NCBI RefSeq assembly: GCF_042676025.1
Contig: NZ_JBHTJP010000035.1
Coordinates: 186,001 to 250,000 of the forward strand
Source: Salinimicrobium gaetbulicola
GTDB lineage: Bacteria > Bacteroidota > Bacteroidia > Flavobacteriales > Flavobacteriaceae
Length of the DNA stretch: 64,000 nt
Direction of reading: 5' to 3'
Under the pieces are notes generated by a model, which worked only from the letters and a program-made list of their open reading frames with translations, was not told where the DNA came from and did not search any database. Shown here one piece after another: positions 1 through 8,785 of this stretch. Numbering within the stretch: position 1 is the first letter of the stretch; the number at the start of each line of letters is the position of its first letter. The position numbers and the translations under genes were made by a program.

Positions 1-136
1 TCTTAACCATATCGGTTACGGAGGAGGCTTTGGTCTCCATTTCTTCCGCAAGGGCATTGGTGCTCACCCCGCCGGAATATTTCTTTTCTAAATGAAAGAT
101 AGCTTTCAGATAATTCTCTTCAGAAAGGCTAAACAT
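1..136 (-). CDS. DtxR/MntR-family metal-dependent regulator, N-terminal part only
   Basis: The reverse strand reads from an ATG at 136 off the left edge of the window, giving about 45 residues that begin MFSLSEENYLKAIFHL and continue through 'GGVSTNALAEEM' and 'ASSVTDMVKK'-like helix-turn-helix sequence. This is the typical N-terminal winged helix of the DtxR/MntR/IdeR family, which represses metal uptake genes when Fe or Mn is bound. The metal-binding and dimerisation domains lie outside the window, so the metal cannot be judged. The gene is divergent from a TonB-dependent receptor, with an inverted repeat in the 103-bp gap between them, so it probably controls that receptor and perhaps itself. 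Confidence 0.85.
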   Translation of the reverse strand, partial: MFSLSEENYLKAIFHLEKKYSGGVSTNALAEEMETKASSVTDMVK

Positions 137-190
137 ATATTGGTTTGTTTTTACATGCCAAAACTACATTTTTTATCATTCAGAAACAAT

Positions 191-208
191 TTTTAGTCTA
201 ATCTAAAA
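191..208. promoter_or_regulatory. Candidate DtxR-type operator between the divergent regulator and TonB receptor
   Basis: The 18-bp element TTTTAG-N6-CTAAAA is an exact 6+6 inverted repeat. It lies just upstream of the -7 box at 217-224, where the -33 contact of the receptor promoter would fall. DtxR-family repressors bind AT-rich palindromes with TTAG/CTAA half sites. Binding here would block receptor transcription. Assignment to the neighbouring regulator is inference from position and symmetry. Confidence 0.55.
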
Positions 209-216
209 TTACTTTA

Positions 217-224
217 TACCTTTG
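217..224 (+). promoter_or_regulatory. Bacteroidota -7 promoter box for the TonB receptor
   Basis: TACCTTTG matches the Bacteroidota consensus TAnnTTTG. It ends 15 nt before the TTG start at 240, so the 5' leader would be about 10 nt. No clear -33 TTG is seen at the usual 19-21 nt spacing, where the inverted repeat lies instead. Confidence 0.6.
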
Positions 225-239
225 TGAAAAATTAGTGCT

Positions 240-2528
240 TTGAAAATCTGTTTTACCCTACTGTTTACATTATCCGCCTTATTATGTCAGGCTCAAAAAG
301 CTGAAGTTAGCGGAAAAGTGACGTCTAACGGAAGTCCGGTTCCCTTTGTGAACATTTTTCTGGAAGGAACACAAATCGGGACCACGTCCGATGAATCGGG
401 CAATTATACGCTCGCTGCTCCGTTAGGTCATTATGAAATAATTATTCAGGCCATTGGCTATAAAACCATAAAAAACCACCTGGATCTATTGAGTCCTGAA
501 AAACAAACGATGGACTTCTCCCTACAAGAAGACATCACAGGACTTGACCAGGTGGTAATTTCTGCCAGCCGAAATGGTCAGCTTCGGCATACTGCACCTG
601 TAATCGTTTCGGTAACCTCCTCCAAAGATTTTAAAGCGACCCAATCTATCAGTCTTAGCGAAGGATTGAACTTTCAACCGGGCTTGAGAATGGAAACCAA
701 TTGCCAGAATTGTGGTTTTTCACAGGTACGCATGAATGGTTTGGATGGAGCATACTCCCAGATCCTTATCGACAGCCGACCAGTATTCAGCGCCTTAAAT
801 GGAGTCTACGGTCTTGACCAGATCCCGGCTAATTCCATCGACAGGATCGAAGTGGTACGAGGAGGAGGGTCTGCATTGTATGGGTCAAATGCCATAGCCG
901 GAACAATTAATATAATCACTAAAAAGCCGACCGAAGATTATTTTGAAGTTGCCGGGAATGTCGCGGCAATTAACGCGGAATCTTCAGACAAGGCTGTAAC
1001 CATGAACGGAACCGTTCTTACAAATGATTATAACGCAGGTCTGAATGTCTACGGAATGTTTCGCGATCGCAACCCTTATGACCATAATGATGACGGATTT
1101 ACCGAAATCACCCAGGTGGAAAATAAAACCTTCGGATTTAAATCATTTTACAAACCTAATGATCGCAGTGAGATCAGCCTGGATTTTCACACTATCCATG
1201 AATTCCGAAGAGGCGGAAACAATTTGCATCTTCAGCCATTTGAAACGGATATCACCGAACAGATAGAAAGTGATGTCATAGGCGGGGGACTTACATACGA
1301 AGCCTTTTCAAAAAACAAGAATCTGCGATATTCTGTCTACGGAACGGCCCAGCTATCCAGAAATGAGAATTTTTACGGAGGAAAGGGAGAAACTCTCGAA
1401 GAGAGCATGAAAGGTTTCGGAAATTCCCTGGACAATACTTACTTACTGGGAACACAATTTTCATTTGACCAGGAAATTTTTCTGGGATCTACAGCCACTT
1501 TTACCGCCGGAAGTGAATTCAAGAACAACCTTATGAAGGATCGCAAACCGGGTTATAACGCCAGGATAGATCAAAACCTGAATATACTAGGACTATATGC
1601 CCAGCAGGAGTGGCAGGCTACTGAAAAACTTAAGGTTTTAGGGGGATTACGTGCAGACCTTCACAACGTAGCGGAAGAAAAAGTCGTTTTTAACCCCCGT
1701 TTGAATCTTTTGTATGCCGCAAACGACCAGCTTCAGTTCAGAACGAGTTACGCGAAAGGTTTCAGGGCCCCTCAGGTCTTTACTGAAGATATTCACGCCC
1801 GGATCGCAGCCGGAGAAGTGAGTTTGGTTCAGTTTTCAGACAACCTTGAATCTGAGACTTCTCACAGTTATCTGGCTTCCGCAGAATGGAGCAAAAGCAC
1901 TTTGGATGAGAATTACCGACTTACTTTTGAGACCTTCTACACTAGGCTGGAAAAACCTTTTGTTCTGGAAAGGGTTTCTGAAACAGTTTTTGAGAAACGG
2001 AACGGGGAAGGCGCCAATGTCTACGGAATGAACCTGGACGCAGTGTTCGCTCCCAATCAGGATTGGATCCTGCAACTAGGAGGAACTTTGCAAAAAGCGA
2101 AATATGATTCCCCCGTGCAGTTCAGTGATGATCCATCTGTTTCCCTTGAGAACGCCAGGAACTTCTTTAAATCGCCGAATATCTATGGAAACTTCATACT
2201 TACCTACGCCCCGGTAAAGAACTGGCAAAACAATCTTTCGGGAGTATATACGGGCAGCATGTATGTGCCACACCTCGCAGGCTACATTGAAAATGACCGA
2301 TTGGAAAAAACAGAAGATTTCATGGAAGTAAACTTCAAAACTGCCTACATTTTTGAACTGGCAAAAAGCTTTCAACTTGAGTTGAATCTGGGAGTTCAGA
2401 ATATTTTCAACCAATACCAGAAAGATTTTGACATAGGGGTTGACCGGGACGCTAATTACGTGTATGGCCCATCAAGGCCACGAACAGTGTTCGTTGGTTT
2501 GAAATTCGGGAATAAACTGCTTCAGTAA
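240..2528 (+). CDS. TonB-dependent outer-membrane receptor, probably metal or metal-chelate uptake
   Basis: The protein has 762 residues. A signal peptide covers about 1-18 (ends LLCQAQ), a carboxypeptidase-regulatory-like beta-sandwich about 20-95, a plug domain about 100-230, and a C-terminal 22-strand-type barrel ends in FVGLKFGNKLLQ. The plug carries 'IEVVRGGGSALYGSNAIAG', typical of BtuB/FepA-like receptors, and an unusual CxxC (C155, C158). The start is TTG at 240 because no ATG precedes the signal peptide. It probably imports a scarce ligand using TonB/ExbBD energy. The substrate is not determinable; the divergent DtxR-type regulator points to iron, manganese or a metal complex. Confidence 0.9.
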   Translation: MKICFTLLFTLSALLCQAQKAEVSGKVTSNGSPVPFVNIFLEGTQIGTTSDESGNYTLAAPLGHYEIIIQAIGYKTIKNHLDLLSPEKQTMDFSLQEDITGLDQVVISASRNGQLRHTAPVIVSVTSSKDFKATQSISLSEGLNFQPGLRMETNCQNCGFSQVRMNGLDGAYSQILIDSRPVFSALNGVYGLDQIPANSIDRIEVVRGGGSALYGSNAIAGTINIITKKPTEDYFEVAGNVAAINAESSDKAVTMNGTVLTNDYNAGLNVYGMFRDRNPYDHNDDGFTEITQVENKTFGFKSFYKPNDRSEISLDFHTIHEFRRGGNNLHLQPFETDITEQIESDVIGGGLTYEAFSKNKNLRYSVYGTAQLSRNENFYGGKGETLEESMKGFGNSLDNTYLLGTQFSFDQEIFLGSTATFTAGSEFKNNLMKDRKPGYNARIDQNLNILGLYAQQEWQATEKLKVLGGLRADLHNVAEEKVVFNPRLNLLYAANDQLQFRTSYAKGFRAPQVFTEDIHARIAAGEVSLVQFSDNLESETSHSYLASAEWSKSTLDENYRLTFETFYTRLEKPFVLERVSETVFEKRNGEGANVYGMNLDAVFAPNQDWILQLGGTLQKAKYDSPVQFSDDPSVSLENARNFFKSPNIYGNFILTYAPVKNWQNNLSGVYTGSMYVPHLAGYIENDRLEKTEDFMEVNFKTAYIFELAKSFQLELNLGVQNIFNQYQKDFDIGVDRDANYVYGPSRPRTVFVGLKFGNKLLQ

Positions 2529-2532
2529 AACT

Positions 2533-3261
2533 TTAGAAGCCTCGTTCTTTTTGAATCTGTTCGTAAGCCTCCTGAACTTTCCTGAATTTTTCTTCAGCTC
2601 CTTTGATATAGGCTTCATCCATATGCTGTATCCTGTCCGGGTGGTACTTCTTAGCCATGGTCCTAAAGGCCTTTTTAACCTCGGCATCGGTAGCTGACTT
2701 ATCGATCTCCAGGATCTTATAGGCATTATCGGTCGTTTTGAAGAACATGGCCATAATACTCTCAAAATCCTTGGAGCCAAGCTTCAGGTAGCCGGCAATT
2801 TCTCGTATTTTTCGGGCTTCAGGTTCACTCACATGACCATCTGCATTGGCGATAGAAAATAGAAAGTGAACAATCTGCAACCTGGCAGCATATTGAGTCC
2901 TGACAGCAAGAAATTGAGATATGCGTGCCGCATTCATTTCCCGCTTGTTCACCACTTCATTAAAAGTTCTGAAAATGGCATTTGCACGCTCCTTTCCGTA
3001 GGATTGAACGAAATACATTCTCACATAATCCATCTCCCGCTGACTTACATTTCCGTCAGCCCTTATCACAATAGCGGAAAGTGACAACAAGTGTAGTTCG
3101 AAATCTCCGGGTGTCACCTTTCTTTCCTGGGTAAACGTTCCGAAGCCTCCGCTAGAAGACGAGGTTAGACTATCCAGTATACTTCCTATAATAAATCCTA
3201 AAATTGCTCCCCGGACCCCGTAGAACATTAAGCCGAGTATGGCGGCGATCCATTTGATCAT
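2533..3261 (-). CDS. TerB-like / J-domain co-chaperone (DjlA-like)
   Basis: The 242-residue protein starts with a glycine-rich hydrophobic segment (about 4-30) that probably anchors it in the inner membrane, as in DjlA. A TerB-like helical domain spans about 50-165. A C-terminal J domain (about 178-240) carries the HPD signature at 207-209 within 'KKYHPDR', the site that stimulates DnaK ATPase. The architecture matches DjlA, a membrane-bound DnaK co-chaperone linked to envelope stress in other bacteria. The gene converges with the TonB receptor, ending only 4 bp from its stop. Family assignment is firm; the client is unknown. Confidence 0.88.
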   Translation of the reverse strand: MIKWIAAILGLMFYGVRGAILGFIIGSILDSLTSSSSGGFGTFTQERKVTPGDFELHLLSLSAIVIRADGNVSQREMDYVRMYFVQSYGKERANAIFRTFNEVVNKREMNAARISQFLAVRTQYAARLQIVHFLFSIANADGHVSEPEARKIREIAGYLKLGSKDFESIMAMFFKTTDNAYKILEIDKSATDAEVKKAFRTMAKKYHPDRIQHMDEAYIKGAEEKFRKVQEAYEQIQKERGF

Positions 3262-3386
3262 GCGTACAAATTTTCAGGGGCAAAGATAACATTTTCAAGC
3301 TCTTTTCAAGAAGCCGTCTTTGAATAAGGTCTCTTACATCCAATCCTTTATGGCATAGATTTTTAGCCCAGCTGAACATAATTTGG

Positions 3387-3394
3387 TATCTTTG
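3387..3394 (+). promoter_or_regulatory. -7 promoter box of the bacilliredoxin gene
   Basis: TATCTTTG matches TAnnTTTG and lies 33 nt before the ATG at 3428, giving a leader of about 28 nt. No strong -33 element is visible. Confidence 0.6.
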
Positions 3395-3427
3395 CACCTT
3401 TACAGATCTAATAAAAATTTAAAATAT

Positions 3428-3838
3428 ATGTATCCACCAGAATTAGTAAAGCCAATGCGTGAGGATTTGACGAGCATTGGATTTCAAGAATTACATACAG
3501 AAGCAGAAGTTGATGAGGCTATTGCCAAAAAAGGAACCACTTTAGTGGTTGTGAATTCGGTTTGTGGATGTGCAGCAGCAAACGCACGCCCGGGAGCTCG
3601 TATCTCCTTACAGAACAGCAAACGTCCTGATAACCTGGTAACCGTTTTCGCCGGGGTTGACAGAGAAGCTACAGATAAGGCACGTTCTTATATGGTACCA
3701 TTCCCTCCATCTTCTCCAAGCATGGCTCTTTTCAAAGACGGAGAGTTAGTTCATATGCTGGAAAGACACCACATTGAAGGTCGTCCTGCTGAAATGATCG
3801 CAGAAAACCTTTCTGAGGCTTACAACGAGTTTTGCTAA
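3428..3838 (+). CDS. BrxA/BrxB-family bacilliredoxin
   Basis: The 136-residue protein begins MYPPELVKPMRED, the usual start of the YphP/YqiW family. The redox motif is C46-G-C48 in 'NSVCGCAAANARPG'. In Firmicutes these thioredoxin-fold proteins remove bacillithiol from mixed disulphides on proteins, and related homologues occur throughout the Bacteroidota. An ATG at 3428 fits the family better than an upstream in-frame start at 3383, which would lie upstream of the -7 box. The gene is monocistronic, with its own promoter and a terminator downstream. No bacillithiol biosynthesis gene is in the window, so the thiol cofactor is open. Confidence 0.92.
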   Translation: MYPPELVKPMREDLTSIGFQELHTEAEVDEAIAKKGTTLVVVNSVCGCAAANARPGARISLQNSKRPDNLVTVFAGVDREATDKARSYMVPFPPSSPSMALFKDGELVHMLERHHIEGRPAEMIAENLSEAYNEFC

Positions 3839-3859
3839 TCCTCTCGTTTGAATGATTTT

Positions 3860-3897
3860 AAGGCTGTGAGAAGACATACTTTTCACAGCCTTTTTTA
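3860..3897 (+). terminator. Intrinsic terminator of the bacilliredoxin gene
   Basis: A perfect 10-bp stem (AAGGCTGTGA / TCACAGCCTT) with a 13-nt loop is followed by a T run, 22 nt after the stop codon. Confidence 0.9.
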
Positions 3898-3967
3898 ATT
3901 CCCATTCCTACTTGTCCAACACTTATTAATTTGAGAAATTGCACCTGTTTTTTGCAACCCAATTCAA

Positions 3968-4708
3968 ATGAAACAACTTAAGAAACTAATCTCATATCCG
4001 CTTTCGGTCCTTTTCTACATCTTCTTCTTTCTTACACTGTTTGTCTTTCATCCAATCCAGTGGGTAAGCCTTAAACTGGGCGGCTATGACGCTCATAAAA
4101 AAAGTGTGGATCTTTTCAATTTTATGCTCCTTAGATGCCTTAACATCCTGGGGACTAAATATGATGTTGAGAACCCTTATAAACTCCCGACAGACAGGCC
4201 GTGTATCTTTGTGGCCAACCACCAGGGAATGTATGATATCCCTCCAATAATCTGGCACTTTAGAGAGCAGCATCCAAAATTTGTGAGTAAAAAGGAACTT
4301 GGTAAAGGAATTCCTAGTATTTCTTTTAACCTAAGACACGGAGGTTCTATTCTTATTGACAGAAAAGATTCGAAACAGGCTCTTTCCGCCATTATGGGAT
4401 TTGCAAAATACCTCAATGAAAATAACCGTTCGGCGGTAATTTTTCCTGAAGGGACCAGAAGTCGTACGGGAGCACCAAAAAGATTTGCGGTGCAGGGGCT
4501 TCAGCTTTTATTCAAAAAAATGCCCGAAGCTACTATCGTTCCCATCACCATTAACAATTCCTGGAAATTGTTCAGATATGGTAATTTTCCGATGGGGATA
4601 GGAACGCATCTTAAATTCAAAGTACATGAGCCAATTCCGGTAAAATCTGATCTTCCGGAAAACCTCGTTGCCAAAGTTGAAAGAATCATCACTGCAGATA
4701 TAATCTAA
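3968..4708 (+). CDS. plsC: 1-acyl-sn-glycerol-3-phosphate acyltransferase (PlsC family)
   Basis: The 246-residue protein has an N-terminal membrane segment (about 10-28) and the acyltransferase blocks of the PlsC family: NHQGMYD with catalytic H85 and D90 (HX4D), and FPEGTRSR at 159-166 for glycerol-3-phosphate binding. It should acylate lysophosphatidate to phosphatidate at the cytoplasmic membrane. It is followed 1 bp later by an HD hydrolase gene, so the two are likely co-transcribed. A second, more divergent family member lies at 38106-38846, so which one is the main phospholipid enzyme is not settled by sequence. Confidence 0.88.
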   Translation: MKQLKKLISYPLSVLFYIFFFLTLFVFHPIQWVSLKLGGYDAHKKSVDLFNFMLLRCLNILGTKYDVENPYKLPTDRPCIFVANHQGMYDIPPIIWHFREQHPKFVSKKELGKGIPSISFNLRHGGSILIDRKDSKQALSAIMGFAKYLNENNRSAVIFPEGTRSRTGAPKRFAVQGLQLLFKKMPEATIVPITINNSWKLFRYGNFPMGIGTHLKFKVHEPIPVKSDLPENLVAKVERIITADII

Positions 4709-4709
4709 A

Positions 4710-5366
4710 ATGAACAAACCCCAGATCATCCACAACACCCGTAGTTTTGTCAAAGAAACCCTTCAAAATGCCGAAGGAGGGCACGATTGGTTCCATATTC
4801 AACGGGTTGTCAAAAATGCCAGGGAAATAGCTGAAGGAGAAGAAGTGGATCATTTCGTGGTGGAACTCGGTGCTTTGTTACATGATATCGCAGATTCCAA
4901 ATTTCACGACGGGGATGAAAGTGTTGGCCCGAAAGTGGCGCGGGAATTCCTGAAAAAGCAGGAGGTTTCCGAAGAAATTATTGGCCACGTGGTGAAGATC
5001 ATTGAAAATATCTCTTTTAAAGGCGGAAATGTGGACCAAAAATTCACTTCCGCAGAATTAGACGTGATACAGGATGCAGACCGTCTTGATGCTCTTGGAG
5101 CGATAGGAATTGCCCGCACCTTTAATTATGGAGGCCATAAAGGGCGGGCTTTGTATGACCCGGAAATAAAGCCGAACCTCAACATGACCAAAGAGGAATA
5201 TAAAGCTTCCACCGCCCCAACGATCAACCATTTCTATGAAAAGCTCTTTTTACTGAAGGATCGCATGAACACTGATACCGGACGCAAAATAGCAGAAGAA
5301 AGACATCGTTTCATGGAGTTGTTTTTGGAGCAGTTCTATGCCGAGTGGGAAACAGATCTTGAATAA
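4710..5366 (+). CDS. HD-domain phosphohydrolase
   Basis: The 218-residue protein is a compact HD-superfamily hydrolase. It has H25 in 'GGHDWFHIQRV', H58-D59 in 'ALLHDIADSKFHDGD', and a later Asp in 'VIQDADRLDALGAIG', the set that binds the metal in this family. It resembles the YedJ-type uncharacterised HD proteins. The substrate is probably a phosphate ester or nucleotide, but it cannot be specified from sequence. The ATG starts 1 bp after the plsC stop, implying translational coupling. It converges with the radical SAM gene, with 4 bp between the two stops. Confidence 0.85.
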   Translation: MNKPQIIHNTRSFVKETLQNAEGGHDWFHIQRVVKNAREIAEGEEVDHFVVELGALLHDIADSKFHDGDESVGPKVAREFLKKQEVSEEIIGHVVKIIENISFKGGNVDQKFTSAELDVIQDADRLDALGAIGIARTFNYGGHKGRALYDPEIKPNLNMTKEEYKASTAPTINHFYEKLFLLKDRMNTDTGRKIAEERHRFMELFLEQFYAEWETDLE

Positions 5367-5370
5367 CTTC

Positions 5371-6444
5371 CTAAAAAAGCTTCATTTGACCATCCTTATA
5401 TTGTTCGTGTAAGGCACGGTTAAGTGCTGGTCGTTCTCTTCCTGAAAGATATTTTTTACGGGCTATTGCGAATTGTTGTGCCACCTGATCGGCAATATTC
5501 CCATCCCCTTTCATCCGTGTCCCGAAACGGCTGTCATTGAGGTTTCCGCTATGACATTCGGCGATCTGGTGTAGAACCTTTTCAGCCCTGTCGGGCATGG
5601 TTTTCCGAATCCACGTAGAAAAGACTTCGCCAATAGCTCCATTCAAACGCACCACTGTATAACCAACTCCGCACGCACCTCTTTCAGCTATTTCCTTGAC
5701 CAAAGGCAGGATCTCGTGACTGTTTATGGACGGAATAATGGGAGCCATCATTACATTGACCGGAATGCCCCTTTCGTGCAACTTTTCAATGGTCTGAAGA
5801 CGCTTTTTAATACTGGCGGTTCTGGGCTCCAAAAGTTGCCTGGTCTTTTCGTCAAGAGAGGTGATGGATAAATTCACCCTCACGAGATTGTCTTTTGCAA
5901 GCTCCTGCAGAATATCAATATCCCTTTGAATAAGCGCATTTTTGGTGATGATCCCAACAGGATGTTTATACTTCAGGAACACCTGAAGCAGTTGCCGGGT
6001 GATCTTTAATTTCCTTTCTATAGGCTGATAGCAATCGGTGTTTCCGGAAAGAATGATAGGGGCTGCCTGCCAGTTTTTGCTCCTGAGTTTCTTCTCCAGC
6101 AATTCAACGGAATTTCTCTTAACAAGTATCTTCTGTTCAAAATCCAATCCTGGTCCATATCCCCAGTATTCATGAGAATTACGGGCATAGCAATAAACAC
6201 ACCCGTGTTCACAACCCTGGTACGGGTTTAAAGAAAATTCCAGCCCCACATCGGGGCTGGTTACTTTGTTTACTATTGTCCTGGGAAAAGTATCAATAAA
6301 TGTAGTTCGGGAATCTACAGCTTCCTCTCCTTCGCTGGCGCAGTAATTTAAAAAATCATCACGCATCTCATAAGAAAGCTCCAAAAACCTATTGGATACC
6401 TGGTGCTGTGCTCCCCTTCCTTTAATAATTTCGTTCCCCTTCAT
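5371..6444 (-). CDS. PA0069-family radical SAM protein
   Basis: The protein has 357 residues from the ATG at 6444; an in-frame TTG at 6453 is less likely. The radical SAM 4Fe-4S motif CX3CX2C is C78, C82, C85 in 'YQGCEHGCVYCYAR'. It has the SplB-like fold sequence features of the PA0069 group ('GNTDCYQPIE', 'TKNALIQRDIDIL', 'RVNLSITSLDE'). These proteins use SAM radicals, but no substrate is established for this group. No partner gene suggests one here: neighbours are an HD hydrolase (convergent) and an enoyl-CoA hydratase upstream. Confidence 0.88.
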   Translation of the reverse strand: MKGNEIIKGRGAQHQVSNRFLELSYEMRDDFLNYCASEGEEAVDSRTTFIDTFPRTIVNKVTSPDVGLEFSLNPYQGCEHGCVYCYARNSHEYWGYGPGLDFEQKILVKRNSVELLEKKLRSKNWQAAPIILSGNTDCYQPIERKLKITRQLLQVFLKYKHPVGIITKNALIQRDIDILQELAKDNLVRVNLSITSLDEKTRQLLEPRTASIKKRLQTIEKLHERGIPVNVMMAPIIPSINSHEILPLVKEIAERGACGVGYTVVRLNGAIGEVFSTWIRKTMPDRAEKVLHQIAECHSGNLNDSRFGTRMKGDGNIADQVAQQFAIARKKYLSGRERPALNRALHEQYKDGQMKLF

Positions 6445-6497
6445 CGGGAACAAAATTAGGAAAATATCCTATTTAATGGAATTATTCCATGTTAAGA

Positions 6498-7280
6498 TTA
6501 TCTGCCGGGAAAATCTGCCTTACGTTTATTAAGAAAGGCTGAAGTCCCTTCCTTGAAATCTTCAGTTCCAAAAGCCTCACCAAATTGTTCGATCTCTACT
6601 TCATACCCGTTCACCCCGTCTTCATAATTAGCATTCACTGCCTTGATCGCTCCAGCTACGGCCACCATGGAGTTTTTCATGATCTTTTGTGCTAATTGCT
6701 CAGCCAGGGTCAAAAGATCCTCCTGGTTGGTAACGTGGTTTACAAGGTTGTATTCCAGCGCCTGTCTGGCATCTATCATTCCCGCAGTCATGATCATTTC
6801 CATAGCACGGCCTTTCCCTACCAGTTGAGGTAAACGTTGCGTACCGCCATATCCAGGGATCACTCCCAAGGAAACTTCCGGAAGTCCCATTTTCGCGTTT
6901 TCGCTGGCAATTCTAAAGTGTGCCGACATTGCCAGTTCCAGTCCGCCACCCAGGGCAAAACCGTTCACTGCCGCTATTACCGGCTTGGAAAGGTTGGCTA
7001 CAAAGTCAAATAATTTATGCTGCCCGTCTGCTGCCAGTTTCTTGCCTTCTTCCGGAGAAAAATCAGCGAATTCACTAATATCTGCCCCGGCTACAAAAGC
7101 TTTTTCACCACTTCCGATCAGGATGATCACCTTCACTTCAGCCTCATCTTGGGCTTCTCTAAATGCCTCGTGGAGCTCCTGAATCGTAGCTTTATTTAAC
7201 GCATTTAGCTTTTTAGGGCGGTTAATAGTTATAGTTGCAATTCCTTCGTTATGTTCAAATAGAATGTTCTCGAATTTCAT
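6498..7280 (-). CDS. Enoyl-CoA hydratase/isomerase family protein
   Basis: The 260-residue protein has standard crotonase-fold length. It shows 'ITINRPKKLNALN', the oxyanion-hole segment 'AFVAGADI', 'GFALGGGLELAM' with E115, and 'GLPEVSLGVIPGYGGTQRL' with E135. Both catalytic glutamates of true enoyl-CoA hydratases are present, so hydration of short-chain trans-2-enoyl-CoA is likely. It starts 6 bp after the histidine kinase stop and is probably in that operon. No other beta-oxidation gene is adjacent; the scoAB CoA transferase is about 21 kb away. Confidence 0.9.
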   Translation of the reverse strand: MKFENILFEHNEGIATITINRPKKLNALNKATIQELHEAFREAQDEAEVKVIILIGSGEKAFVAGADISEFADFSPEEGKKLAADGQHKLFDFVANLSKPVIAAVNGFALGGGLELAMSAHFRIASENAKMGLPEVSLGVIPGYGGTQRLPQLVGKGRAMEMIMTAGMIDARQALEYNLVNHVTNQEDLLTLAEQLAQKIMKNSMVAVAGAIKAVNANYEDGVNGYEVEIEQFGEAFGTEDFKEGTSAFLNKRKADFPGR

Positions 7281-7286
7281 AATTTA

Positions 7287-8741
7287 TTAGTTTGGAAAAC
7301 GTACTTTAAAGATAGTACCTTTATTTAATTTACTGGTGAAATCAATGGTGCCGTTACAGCTTTCCACAATATTTTTCACCATCGCAAGGCCCAATCCCAT
7401 CCCGCTTGACTTGGTGGTAAACTTGGGCTCAAAAACTTTAGGTTTATTCTCTTCTGTAATTCCGGTTCCATTATCTGAAACTGTTAAGCAGGCAAACCCG
7501 TCTTCTTCGGTTACCGCCACCAGGATCGCTGGGTTTTCAACATCTTCGGTTGCCTGAATGGCATTTTTAACAAGATTGGTCACAACCCGAATCAGCTGGG
7601 TGCGATCGAATTTTGCAAGGATCTCTTCTTTTTCCGCGGAAAATAAAATATACTCCTCATTAAAAATATCGATCGCGAGTTTCACGATCTTCGGAACATT
7701 GAGGGTTTCATTTTGCTGCGCCGGCATTTTCGCGAAACTAGAGAAAGCCGAAGCAATCGAGCTCATCGTGTCAATTTGATTGATAAGCGTCTCACTGAAC
7801 TCATTTACCTTATGGTTCACCTCAGGATCCCCAGGATCAAACTTGCGCTGGAAGTTCTGAACGCTCAACCTCATTGGTGTAAGCGGATTCTTGATCTCAT
7901 GAGCAACCTGCTTTGCCATTTCCCTCCAGGCCTGTTCCCGCTCATTGGTCGCCAGTTTTACGGCACTTTCTTCGAGCTCATCGATCATACTGTTATAGGC
8001 GCTTACCAGTGTGTAGATCTCTTCGGAAACATTCCCGATATCGATCTTCTGGTTTCGTTTATCCAGCCTGGTTTGATGGATCTTTTCAGAAATGGTCTTT
8101 AGACTTCTGGTAATATACTTTGAAAGGAAATATGCCAGCAGCACTGCTATCAGAAGCATGAACAAATACACTTCCACCAGTTTAATGAGAAAATTCTCAA
8201 GGTCCCGTGTAATGAAATAGTCGTCTTCCAGGTAAGGAAGGTTTAAAATTGCCAGCGGCTTGAACTTATTGTCGGTTATATAGGTGTAAGAAGATTGAAA
8301 GCGCTTGTTGTTCTTGGTGGTATGCACCAAAACCCTTTTTCTGGAATTATTGCTCAAACCTTCCAGGATTCCATCGGCCAGCTGAAGATCTGTGGTATCG
8401 GGAAAAAAAGACTGCTTGGATTTCAAGATCAAATCTCCTTCCAGACTGTATATATTCAGAGGCATATTGTGAACCTGGGAGATCTCATGGATCTTTCCGC
8501 GTTCCTTCAGAATAAGGGTAATATTATCTTTGCTGACCTCGTAGGTGGTACTTTCAATGACGAACTTGATATTCTCCCTGATGGCCTCCTCTTTACGCTC
8601 CAGTCTTTCCTGGTGGTAATCTTTAGCCTCCTCTTTATATTGGTAAACCGTAATACCTCCAATTAAAATAGACGCCAGCAGCACCAGCAAGATCATGGAG
8701 AGGAAGATTCTTGTACGTAAGGAAAATTTTAAAAGCTTCAT
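7287..8741 (-). CDS. Orphan sensor histidine kinase (NtrY-like)
   Basis: The 484-residue protein has a TM segment at about 12-32, an extracytoplasmic sensor region 33-185, a second TM at about 186-207, a HAMP-like linker, a dimerisation box with H281 in 'QVAHEIKNPLTPMRL', an N box 'VTNLVKNAIQAT', G1 'DNGTGI', and G2 'SGMGLGLAM'. The NPLTP box is typical of NtrY-type kinases. No response regulator is adjacent. It lies between hemJ (44 bp upstream) and the enoyl-CoA hydratase (6 bp downstream), so it may share the hemJ promoter. The stimulus is unknown; a redox or envelope cue is only a guess from the neighbourhood. Confidence 0.9.
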   Translation of the reverse strand: MKLLKFSLRTRIFLSMILLVLLASILIGGITVYQYKEEAKDYHQERLERKEEAIRENIKFVIESTTYEVSKDNITLILKERGKIHEISQVHNMPLNIYSLEGDLILKSKQSFFPDTTDLQLADGILEGLSNNSRKRVLVHTTKNNKRFQSSYTYITDNKFKPLAILNLPYLEDDYFITRDLENFLIKLVEVYLFMLLIAVLLAYFLSKYITRSLKTISEKIHQTRLDKRNQKIDIGNVSEEIYTLVSAYNSMIDELEESAVKLATNEREQAWREMAKQVAHEIKNPLTPMRLSVQNFQRKFDPGDPEVNHKVNEFSETLINQIDTMSSIASAFSSFAKMPAQQNETLNVPKIVKLAIDIFNEEYILFSAEKEEILAKFDRTQLIRVVTNLVKNAIQATEDVENPAILVAVTEEDGFACLTVSDNGTGITEENKPKVFEPKFTTKSSGMGLGLAMVKNIVESCNGTIDFTSKLNKGTIFKVRFPN

Positions 8742-8785
8742 GTATTTCAGTTACGGCCTAGAAGTTACAATTATCAAACCACTTT

